This document shows, piece by piece, positions 1 to 5,684 of a DNA stretch of 6,364 nt. Source of the stretch: Verrucomicrobiota bacterium (GTDB taxonomy: Bacteria; Verrucomicrobiota; Verrucomicrobiia; Opitutales; UBA2995). The translations under genes were made by a program, and so were the position numbers. Numbering within the stretch: the stretch's first letter is position 1; the number at the start of each line of letters is the position of its first letter. Where the stretch lies: positions 1 through 6,364 of the forward strand of contig JAPUIL010000456.1 in the NCBI GenBank assembly GCA_027297085.1, in the 5' to 3' direction. The notes under the pieces are model-generated. The model saw only the letters and a list, made by a program, of their open reading frames with translations, was not told the DNA's origin and searched no databases.

Positions 1-620
1 CTCGTGGGCGAGGAGATGGCGCCCGGCAGGTGTCGTAGGGCGATACTGATGCGGCGCAAACACGATGTTGCGCCCCACCGTGTAGGCCAGCGCGTGAACC
101 TCTTGAGCCGATTTTCCGGCCCTGGTATCGGTATGTACTCGGACCTGACTGAAGTCATGACCAAAACGCGGCTCCATAAAGTCTCGAACTGACCAATCGA
201 GAGGTTGGCCCCGACCCAGCTAGTGTTTCGTGGACGATGGGAGGTGCTGAGGTTTGTCCCTTGTCGCTGGCTTGCACGCGCTTAGTCTGTAAAACCTCGG
301 GTTTCTGGCTCGGTTGCTTTGTCTGACATTTGGGGCACCCTCCACCACAGGGACAGGCGCGCTGTAGTTGCTGCTTAGGCATTCGCAGCACCTGCTCGGT
401 GATGCGATCTGCCTCCTGCTCGTATATGTCTCCCGGCTGACTGATTTCCAGCTTTGTCTGGATTAATCGACCGAGAAGCCTGATTGCCCAAACAGTTGTG
501 AATATGGGTCCGCCGTGTATGGTTTGCATTTAGTGATGGCCGATTCTTGACAGAAGCGGTTTTCCCAACATAACTATTCTCACGGCTTTTTGATAGTCGC
601 TGCAACTGCATATTATCCAT
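1..620 (-). pseudogene. DUF4157 (eCIS core domain) protein, two frameshifts, cut by window edge
   Basis: DUF4157 proteins are typical cargo or effector-associated proteins of eCIS loci. Three reading frames must be joined to recover the family pattern. Frame one runs from ATG 620 and carries a family-like LGNQAS stretch. Frame two (about 475 to 213) reads GRLIQTKLEISQPGDIYEQE, then a Cys cluster, then PPIVHETLAGSG. Frame three (about 207 to 1) reads QPLDWSVRDFMEPRFGHDFS, then VRVHTD, ALAYTVGRNIVF and LLAHE, which is the start of the zincin-like HExxH at the edge. Removing one base near 471-478 and one near 207-212 gives a continuous protein. Frame three is closed upstream by a TAG at 220-222, and frame two by a TAA at 530-532, so the joins are required. 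ATG 611 is an alternative start; neither has a clear Shine-Dalgarno site. Any C-terminal toxin domain lies outside the window. The lesions may be real decay or sequencing errors. Family assignment is strong. Confidence 0.88.
326..355 (-). other. Cys cluster CPCGGGCPKC within the DUF4157 protein
   Basis: Four cysteines in a CxCGGGCPxC arrangement lie between the QPGDIYEQEADR motif and the main DUF4157 fold. Similar glycine- and cysteine-rich linkers occur in other DUF4157 proteins. Binding of a metal such as zinc, or disulfide formation, is an inference from the cysteine spacing only. Confidence 0.55.
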
Positions 621-697
621 TCATATCTAAGGTAACCAGTCATTTCAAAAAATGACCTTGTCAAATGTCACTGTTGTCTCGAAGTCAAGTCAAGGAG
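621..697 (-). other. 77-base intergenic gap before the DUF4157 gene
   Basis: This is the longest gap in the gene block. It holds an inverted repeat (639-656) and a TTGACA hexamer (minus strand, 659-664). No -10 box lies at a suitable distance from that hexamer, so a promoter cannot be called. The DUF4157 gene may still be transcribed separately from the structural genes, but the sequence does not show it. Confidence 0.4.
639..656. repeat. Inverted repeat GTCATTT-4-AAATGAC
   Basis: Two perfect 7-base arms flank a 4-base loop in the gap between the 146-residue gene and the DUF4157 gene. As RNA it would form an AT-rich hairpin. No T-tract follows on the minus strand, so a classic intrinsic terminator is not supported. 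It could be an operator, an mRNA-stability hairpin or chance. Confidence 0.4.
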
Positions 698-1138
698 CTA
701 TTTTTTTGCACTCACCTTCTTTGGCTCAGCACCCTTCTTTTTCAAATATTTCTGCAACTCATCAGGCAGCGATCGACGACTTAACACTTTATTAATTGCA
801 GTTGAATTTAACTTGGCAAGACGTTTAATCGAAACCGGATCTTGCGAAGGATCTATCTGTTCTGCTATCTTTCCAAGTAGTGCTCGCTCCTTAGGCTTTT
901 TAAGATCGGCATAATTAATGAAAAGTGTCCTTATTAAGGTATCATCAACCTCAAGCAATGGCGGCACAACGGCATCAAAACAGTCATAAAACTTCTTTCG
1001 GAACTGGGGAACAATTTCTTCCCAACATTTTTCAGGATTTTCGTGAAAAAACTGGACAAATTCTTTGATTCGTGAGTCATCAGAGTCAAGCACGCCTGCC
1101 TTCTTTAAAATTTTCCAAACACGTTTTCTTTGAAGCAT
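698..1138 (-). CDS. Hypothetical protein, 146 aa, eCIS-locus accessory
   Basis: I do not recognise this family. The product is small, charged and apparently mostly helical, with no signal peptide or membrane segment. It opens with a basic stretch (MLQRKRVWKILKKAG). An aromatic and acidic region follows (residues about 24-55, with EFVQFFHENPEKCWEEI), then a leucine-rich middle (about 58-92), and the lysine-rich tail (about 129-146) ends in KKVSAKK. The start is ATG 1138, supported by a GGAGGA site six bases upstream. That site is formed by the last codons of the preceding gene, whose TAA lies two bases before this ATG. Its position between the fibre-like genes and the DUF4157 gene suggests a cytoplasmic accessory role such as a chaperone or loading adaptor. 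That role is inference from position alone. The gene ends with a TAG at 698-700. Confidence 0.82.
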   Translation of the reverse strand: MLQRKRVWKILKKAGVLDSDDSRIKEFVQFFHENPEKCWEEIVPQFRKKFYDCFDAVVPPLLEVDDTLIRTLFINYADLKKPKERALLGKIAEQIDPSQDPVSIKRLAKLNSTAINKVLSRRSLPDELQKYLKKKGAEPKKVSAKK

Positions 1139-1140
1139 AA

Positions 1141-2358
1141 TTATTCCTCCTCAGCAAAAGAATAGACATACCAGTTGACATCCACCGTCTCAGTGCCACC
1201 GGGAAGGTTTGTTATCTGTAGGTAGACATCAAAGTTATCTGCGTTTTGGGTCGAACGATATATTAATTGACGTGTTATTTGAGCGATACCTGCACCTTCA
1301 ACATCTGTAATAGAAATGACAGGCATATAGACCTTAGTTTTGCCTTTCGCGAGTGCTATATCCGCTTCAACAAGAACAAGTCTGGAGCTGTCAGGTGCAA
1401 TATCGGCTACGCTGCCGTTGTTTACCGTTTGAAGGTTGAGTTTACTTAAGGTCACGGCGTTGTCGGCTAAACCGGAAGTACCTATTAACTGCCCATTGCT
1501 GCCGCCGCTGTGGTTATGACCTGCCAAATTAAACAATATTTTACTTTCCTCGATAGCGGCGTCGGTTTTAACTTGATCATTTCCAACCACGTCTGTCATA
1601 AGCTCGCCTGCATTGGTTAATGACTCATCTAAGCGTTCTCCCAAGGTGTTTTTATCACCTCTGGCATCTATGATTTCGACATGCAAGGCGGTTAAATTCA
1701 GATCAGTTTGTCGTACGTCTAGAATCTGCAATGTATCGATGACCGGTTGGCCGTTTACTCGATTCAAGGTAGCAAGTACATAGAACACATGTCCAGTAGG
1801 CGACGCTGGCACGTTTGCCGAGTCTTCTGCAACTCTTACAACCCATTCCCGCTTAAGACGGACACATGTTTCAATACCAATATTCGGGTTTACTAAATGG
1901 TCAAAATCATCGTTGCTATCAACTTCTCTTTCCCATACATCCAGATACACCGTATCGATACGTTGACCAGAACTAGGTGTTGTTAAAGGCTGGGCGGGAT
2001 CAACGCCCCATTCCGTGGCTAATGCAGCGTTGTCGTACAGGGGCTGTTCGGTGTATTTCATGTTACTCTCAATCAGGGCATCCCAGCCCTCAACTAATAC
2101 ACGACCGGCTCCCTCTGCGGTGCCATCACCTCCTTGAATCTCAAAGTCGTTGTTACCGGCAATAGCCAAAATTTTGAAGCCATCATTGCCTTTTGGCACG
2201 CCATTGCCGACAAACCATTTGAGAAACGTCTCAACCTCATTTTTTCGAATATCTTCCTGTTCATTCCAATCGGCATCCACCAGTGGTACCCCCTGCTGCA
2301 ACCTCACACTCACATAGTGTTTTAATTTATCAAAAGTATCTCGCGAAAAATTACCCAT
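1141..2358 (-). CDS. DUF6519-type tail/fibre-like protein, 405 aa
   Basis: The N-terminus (residues 1-40) reads SRDTFDKLKHY, then RLQQGVPLVDADWNEQ. This is the signature of DUF6519-type proteins that sit in phage-tail-like and eCIS loci. Their exact role is not established. The middle part contains VYLDVWEREV (138-147) and a segment like those of phage fibre proteins, EIIDARGDKNTLGERLDESL (228-247). Residues 281-303 hold a histidine- and glycine-rich turn, GHNHSGG, followed by GLADNAVTLSKL, as in tail-fibre repeats. The C-terminal region (about 310-405) looks like a beta-rich tip. ATG 2358 is chosen because GAGGAG lies five bases upstream and the DUF6519 motif begins at once. It follows the 175-residue gene after a 44-base gap. 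Inferred role: an exposed baseplate or fibre component that may contact target cells. The N-terminal family call is firm; the function is uncertain. Confidence 0.85.
   Translation of the reverse strand: MGNFSRDTFDKLKHYVSVRLQQGVPLVDADWNEQEDIRKNEVETFLKWFVGNGVPKGNDGFKILAIAGNNDFEIQGGDGTAEGAGRVLVEGWDALIESNMKYTEQPLYDNAALATEWGVDPAQPLTTPSSGQRIDTVYLDVWEREVDSNDDFDHLVNPNIGIETCVRLKREWVVRVAEDSANVPASPTGHVFYVLATLNRVNGQPVIDTLQILDVRQTDLNLTALHVEIIDARGDKNTLGERLDESLTNAGELMTDVVGNDQVKTDAAIEESKILFNLAGHNHSGGSNGQLIGTSGLADNAVTLSKLNLQTVNNGSVADIAPDSSRLVLVEADIALAKGKTKVYMPVISITDVEGAGIAQITRQLIYRSTQNADNFDVYLQITNLPGGTETVDVNWYVYSFAEEE
1145..1150 (-). promoter_or_regulatory. Shine-Dalgarno site inside the end of the upstream gene
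   Basis: GGAGGA lies six bases before ATG 1138 and is made of the Glu codons that end the 405-residue protein (FAEEE). Its position implies translational coupling of the two genes. Confidence 0.75.
1450..1518 (-). other. Fibre-like GHNHSGG...GLADNAVT motif segment
   Basis: Residues 281-303 of the 405-residue protein contain the HNHSGG turn followed by a short GLADNAVT stretch. Comparable His/Gly turns occur in phage tail fibres, where paired histidines can hold a metal ion at the trimer axis. Metal binding here is inference from resemblance. Confidence 0.5.
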
Positions 2359-2363
2359 CTCTT

Positions 2364-2369
2364 CTCCTC
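2364..2369 (-). promoter_or_regulatory. Shine-Dalgarno site for the DUF6519-type gene
   Basis: GAGGAG is placed five bases before ATG 2358. The rest of the 44-base gap (2359-2402) is A-rich on the coding strand and shows no convincing promoter or terminator. Confidence 0.7.
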
Positions 2370-2402
2370 ACTTTTTTGTATTTTTCTGTTATAACTTTGT
2401 GG

Positions 2403-2930
2403 TCAAAAAAACAAACGAACAACCCTGATAAGCGTCGAAGAGGCATCTTTGTGAATAACCGGATGTCGAATGACATCGATCATAAAGTCGGTAGAATCCA
2501 ATTGGCCAAATAGCCCAAATTCCCTCAGAGGATAAGTATTCCCTGGTGGGATAGGTTCGGGGTAAGCCGGGTTAAGGGTTGCCGTAATCTGCAATCTATG
2601 TGTCGGGCCAGCGACCTCGGCCTCATTCTCGTCGAGATAGGCCAATTGCAATTCCGAAACCGGAATGGTTGGCATGAATTTATTTTCCAGAGCTGTTATA
2701 TTCACAGGATCCGGTGCAGGCGCACCCGTTGTATCCCATTGTTCCAAGCCCTTTCCAACCGCAAGGTACTGAATGCCGTTGGATGATTCATTTTTCATAA
2801 ATCCGGCCAAGAGAACGCGGCATTTGTCCACGATAGCATTTGAGACCCAGCCACTGTCGTACCTGGTATCGCCCTCCTTCCCTTTAAGGATATCGCGGTA
2901 GATGCCTCTGATATTGCTTATCTTTTGCAT
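2403..2930 (-). CDS. Tail-collar/fibre-like protein, 175 aa
   Basis: The order of motifs matches small phage tail-collar or fibre-attachment proteins. An N-terminal segment, RDILKGKEGDTRYDSGWVSN (12-31), is followed by QYLAVGKGLEQWD (54-66), a proline-rich linker and NITALENKF (77-85). A beta-rich part around 92-120 leads to YPLREFGLFGQL (133-144) and the ending LIRVVRLFF. The 'YLAVGxG..WD' and 'LREFGLFG' features resemble collar proteins that join fibres to the baseplate; no pairwise identity can be claimed. The start is ATG 2930, with AGGGAGGT upstream formed by the end of the preceding gene, whose TAA is four bases before. No signal peptide or membrane segment is visible. Context between the large baseplate protein and the DUF6519-type gene fits a fibre or collar role. 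Confidence is high that it is a gene and moderate for the role. Confidence 0.83.
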   Translation of the reverse strand: MQKISNIRGIYRDILKGKEGDTRYDSGWVSNAIVDKCRVLLAGFMKNESSNGIQYLAVGKGLEQWDTTGAPAPDPVNITALENKFMPTIPVSELQLAYLDENEAEVAGPTHRLQITATLNPAYPEPIPPGNTYPLREFGLFGQLDSTDFMIDVIRHPVIHKDASSTLIRVVRLFF

Positions 2931-2934
2931 AGAC

Positions 2935-5682
2935 TTAACCTCCCTCTACTAAATCAGTATGCCAACTCCTAAAAGTGGTTAGGATCGGAATAGTAGTAAA
3001 ATCTACGGTATGGTGATTAGGAAATTGTGCACTCCATGAATACATGGCAAGCCACTCAACCATATCGTCTTCAAATTGATCGCTCAGGCCCTTATAAGTT
3101 TCAGGGATAGTACTATCCAGGAATACCTCTTCAATAAATCGTTGTGGGTCGGCGCTTGCATCCTCGTATGTATAAATATTCTCTTTATAAACGACTGGAT
3201 TAATAACAAAAACAACCCTAAGCTGAATGGGAAGAAATCGATTTAAAATGCCTTTCACAACTTCCTGATTCCTGGTAATAAGTTTCTGGTCCTCCGTATC
3301 GGGGGTTAGAAAGATGCCAACGGTATCGCGAGCATACCAGTCCGTAATTTCTTTTCCAGTGTCGTAACTGTAAGCCAAAATATCATCCAGCTTGGCGTGA
3401 CTTCCGATTCTGTCTCGATTAAAATCATCGATAACAATGGAACCCGAATAGCGGTCATCATAACTAATCGTTGAGGGATAAATTCCACTATTATAGGAAA
3501 GACTTTTGTTTGAGCGATAGAGCAGCCAGGTTTCTCCATCAGCGTTTTGCAAAATTGTAGGGCCTTTCTTGGTAAAATGATCCGTTGTCGCGGCAACTTC
3601 CGCCGTCCAATCATCTAACCCTTTGTCAAAATCTTTGTACCATATGTTCCAATTTCCGGTCCGGTTCGAACTCCAAAACACAAGAATGTTGCCTTGTTGA
3701 TCGAGCTTGACTGCCGGGTCTTTATTTTCATACTTTTGCCCGCTCGGAATCGGGGATAATTCAATCTCGGGATTCCAGGTCGTGTCATTAAAATCCGTAC
3801 TCGGCTTGGTCTGGTAATAAATATTCCAGCCATCGGGCCCCTTTCGGCTCCAGAATACCCAGATCTTTCGATTCGGCTCGGCGGCATCGAAAAAAACACT
3901 CACCGGTTGTCGATCTGCTATTGCGTCGGTCGTAAGTCTTTTGGCCGTATCCCAACTGGCTCCATCGAAAACATTGTACCAAATCTGCCACTTTCCTTCC
4001 CGGCGCGAGCTCCAAAATAACCAAATCTTACCATCACTATCCAGGAACGCATTCGGCTCCATTTCTGATTGCGTAACATTCGGGAAACCGGTCCCAAATC
4101 CCAGGCTTGCGGCTGAGGTTGAAGCATTGAGATCAATGAGCAACGAAGAGCCTTCTCCAATTGTGTTGGAAGTCAACTGAATGTTATTGCCTGTAGCTGA
4201 GGCAGTTAGATCAGGCAAATCTCTCTCGAGCACGGCTATGACTTCTGCAGTGGTGGCGTTGTTAATATCTATGAAATCGGCATCCCAGAATTGAGCGGTT
4301 GCCAGCTTGCCGCCATCAATGCTCACTACCAACGTCGAACCATCTGTTAATTGATAAGGCTCACTGCTGTTGTTAATAAGGTTGGCGCTCCCCAGATCGC
4401 GACCAACCGAAAGAACCCGCGTTTTAATATTCCAGGTCTCGTTCTCGTAAGAACTCCAGAACAGCCAAATGTGTCCATCATCGGTTTGTAACCCAGTCGG
4501 GTATTTATCGATAGAATCGCTTAGGGTTATCCGGTATCCAGGCGACCAACTCCCCTGGTCGTAGATCTTGTAGTAGATGTCAGATTTGTCCCCTCTCTGG
4601 GCATGATAAATCAACCACAATCGACCATGGGCGTCGACAAAAGAAGCAGGCGCACCCTCATAGGCGAAATCAACGGAAACAAGCTCCGCATCACTCCAAC
4701 CTACGTTCACGAGTTTTTGCAACCAAAGAGTTAGCCGTTCGGGATCATTAGCAACAAAAACGTTATGCACGAACTCCTTTATCTGACTATCCCAATTGGT
4801 CAGGCGATTCACAAACGCCCTCAGGTTCGCTAAAATCCCAACCGTTTTGTATATTTCGGGCGCCTGTTTGACTTCATTTCTCTGCGCGCTCAACTCCAGG
4901 CTGAAATTGATTGGCCATCCGATCCATTTCCCCAACAGGGGTAACAGCCGCCCATCGACTTTCTCCAGGTTATGCAGATCAAGCATGGTCCTGGCAAAGC
5001 TATAGATCAAATCGAGCTCCCCACCCGGCAGATCCAGAAGCCGTCTTAATTGTCCTTCCTGGCTGTCATTCTCTGACATGCCATCAGGAATTGTCTTTGG
5101 AAGGATTGTATCATAACGGTGATAGATCCCCGGCAGCAGTTTATGCATTTCTGCTGCCAGGTTGTAAGGCGATGTGGCCAGCGCTGAGACACGGTTGTGA
5201 TTATCAAATATGAATTCAGAAAACCCGTTGTTATATAGGAACAACGTATAGTAATAAACGAGCTCACCTTTCAGATTTTCGTCGACTGCGGACGTGAGCC
5301 CCTCACCATAGACATTGAGCACTAAGCCCTCTTTTTTAAGATAATAGATGATCTCCGAATCCGAGATGCGCCATTTACTTCCCGGCACATCTACGGCCAG
5401 GGCAGCATCATTAGACAGGACAATCTGATTCCCCAGGAATTTCTGTCGCAATGCAGTAGAAAGAGTTCCGCTGTCCAGATCATTTTGCAAACTTAAATCC
5501 ATACTAAAAAGAAGCGCAGACCCTTCGGCTACCAAGACACCATCGTCGGGTGACATGGGATACGTTGATTCACGGCGCACGACACGAATTCCGGGATATT
5601 CTGCGGGAGTCGGATTGTTCCAGCGCAAATCAATTCGATTACCCTGCGGATGAGGGGCCGCTGTAATATTTTCCAGGCGCAT
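2935..5682 (-). CDS. Tail protein I-like baseplate protein with inserted propeller-like repeats, ~915 aa
   Basis: This is a baseplate or tail-end protein related to phage tail protein I (TIGR02242-like). Residues (from ATG 5682): about 5-165 is an FnIII-like region (IDLRWNNP, IRVVRRESTYP, YYYTLFLYNNGFSEF) with an extra module at about 55-138. About 182-310 is the tail domain (LLPGIYHRYD, RLLPLLGKWIGWPI, YKTVGILANLRAFV). About 348-733 is a tryptophan-rich propeller-like repeat region. About 786-828 resumes a tail-type segment (VGIFLTPDTED, LPIQLRVVFVI). The end contains FRSWHTDLVEGG. Simple tail I proteins are much shorter, so the repeats are a large insertion. ATG 5682 is preferred over TTG 5688 because the AGGGGGC site gives an eight- to nine-base spacing to the ATG but only about three to the TTG. 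The gene follows the baseplate J-like gene with a two-base gap, the usual pairing of J-like and tail I-like wedge proteins. The propeller suggests binding of sugar or surface ligands (inference). Confidence 0.9.
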   Translation of the reverse strand: MRLENITAAPHPQGNRIDLRWNNPTPAEYPGIRVVRRESTYPMSPDDGVLVAEGSALLFSMDLSLQNDLDSGTLSTALRQKFLGNQIVLSNDAALAVDVPGSKWRISDSEIIYYLKKEGLVLNVYGEGLTSAVDENLKGELVYYYTLFLYNNGFSEFIFDNHNRVSALATSPYNLAAEMHKLLPGIYHRYDTILPKTIPDGMSENDSQEGQLRRLLDLPGGELDLIYSFARTMLDLHNLEKVDGRLLPLLGKWIGWPINFSLELSAQRNEVKQAPEIYKTVGILANLRAFVNRLTNWDSQIKEFVHNVFVANDPERLTLWLQKLVNVGWSDAELVSVDFAYEGAPASFVDAHGRLWLIYHAQRGDKSDIYYKIYDQGSWSPGYRITLSDSIDKYPTGLQTDDGHIWLFWSSYENETWNIKTRVLSVGRDLGSANLINNSSEPYQLTDGSTLVVSIDGGKLATAQFWDADFIDINNATTAEVIAVLERDLPDLTASATGNNIQLTSNTIGEGSSLLIDLNASTSAASLGFGTGFPNVTQSEMEPNAFLDSDGKIWLFWSSRREGKWQIWYNVFDGASWDTAKRLTTDAIADRQPVSVFFDAAEPNRKIWVFWSRKGPDGWNIYYQTKPSTDFNDTTWNPEIELSPIPSGQKYENKDPAVKLDQQGNILVFWSSNRTGNWNIWYKDFDKGLDDWTAEVAATTDHFTKKGPTILQNADGETWLLYRSNKSLSYNSGIYPSTISYDDRYSGSIVIDDFNRDRIGSHAKLDDILAYSYDTGKEITDWYARDTVGIFLTPDTEDQKLITRNQEVVKGILNRFLPIQLRVVFVINPVVYKENIYTYEDASADPQRFIEEVFLDSTIPETYKGLSDQFEDDMVEWLAMYSWSAQFPNHHTVDFTTIPILTTFRSWHTDLVEGG
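2938..2945 (-). promoter_or_regulatory. Shine-Dalgarno site inside the end of the baseplate gene
   Basis: AGGGAGGT overlaps the last codons (EGG) and the TAA of the large baseplate gene and lies seven to eight bases before ATG 2930. It is a strong site and implies coupled translation. Confidence 0.75.
3496..4626 (-). repeat. Degenerate propeller-like repeats (IWLFWSS...W.I.Y)
   Basis: Six diverged copies of a [G/K]xIWLFWSSxxxxxWxIxY pattern are visible at protein level, at about residues 353, 403, 551, 605, 664 and 716 counted from ATG 5682. Examples are GHIWLFWSSYENETWNI, GKIWLFWSSRREGKWQIWY, RKIWVFWSRKGPDGWNIYY and GNILVFWSSNRTGNWNIWY. The last copy (GETWLLYRSNKS) is degenerate. Spacing of about 50 residues and the Trp/Tyr pattern fit blades of a BNR or sialidase-like beta-propeller. 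No catalytic sialidase residues can be assigned, so binding is more likely than catalysis. The pattern is directly visible; the fold is inferred. Confidence 0.7.
4093..4353 (-). other. Domain inserted between propeller repeats 2 and 3
   Basis: The spacing between repeats 2 and 3 is about 150 residues instead of about 50. The extra stretch (about residues 444-530) contains LVVSIDGGKLATAQF, ATTAEVIAVLERDL and ATGNNIQLTSNTIGEGSSLL, and ends ASLGFG. This order (beta strand with DG, TAxEV helix, LTS strand, G-S-S, xxLGF) resembles Flagellin_IN-like or hook-protein-like modules found in surface fibres. The resemblance is by eye and the function is unknown. Confidence 0.5.
5269..5520 (-). other. Module embedded in the N-terminal FnIII-like region
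   Basis: In the large baseplate protein the FnIII-like pattern (YPGIRVVRRE ... DDGVLVAEG) is interrupted before its closing YYYTLFLYNNG strand. The intervening stretch of about 80 residues includes LRQKFLGNQIVLSNDAALAV, KWRISDSEIIYYLKKEGL and LNVYGEG. It reads as a compact alpha/beta module. I cannot name its family. Confidence 0.4.
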
Positions 5683-5684
5683 GC

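Noticed and set aside
4..192. Plus-strand open frame of 62 codons at the left edge
   Set aside because: It lies exactly antisense to the best conserved part of the DUF4157 domain (FMEPRFGHDFS to LLAHE) and has no family features of its own.
207..478. Programmed ribosomal frameshifting as an explanation for the broken DUF4157 gene
   Set aside because: Two separate shifts would be needed in one short gene. Neither site shows a clear slippery heptamer with a pause structure or a rare-codon/stop arrangement, so decay or sequencing error is simpler.
659..664. TTGACA (minus strand) as a -35 box for the DUF4157 gene
   Set aside because: At 16-18 bases downstream the sequence is not TATAAT-like; the nearest AT-rich hexamers are more than 25 bases away.
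2403..2410. T-run at the end of the 175-residue gene as a terminator
   Set aside because: It encodes the terminal Phe-Phe codons and is not preceded by a GC-rich hairpin; the next gene follows after 44 bases.
4796..5213. Plus-strand open frames of 69 and 100 codons
   Set aside because: They are antisense to the conserved tail protein I domain and lack ribosome binding sites and recognisable motifs.
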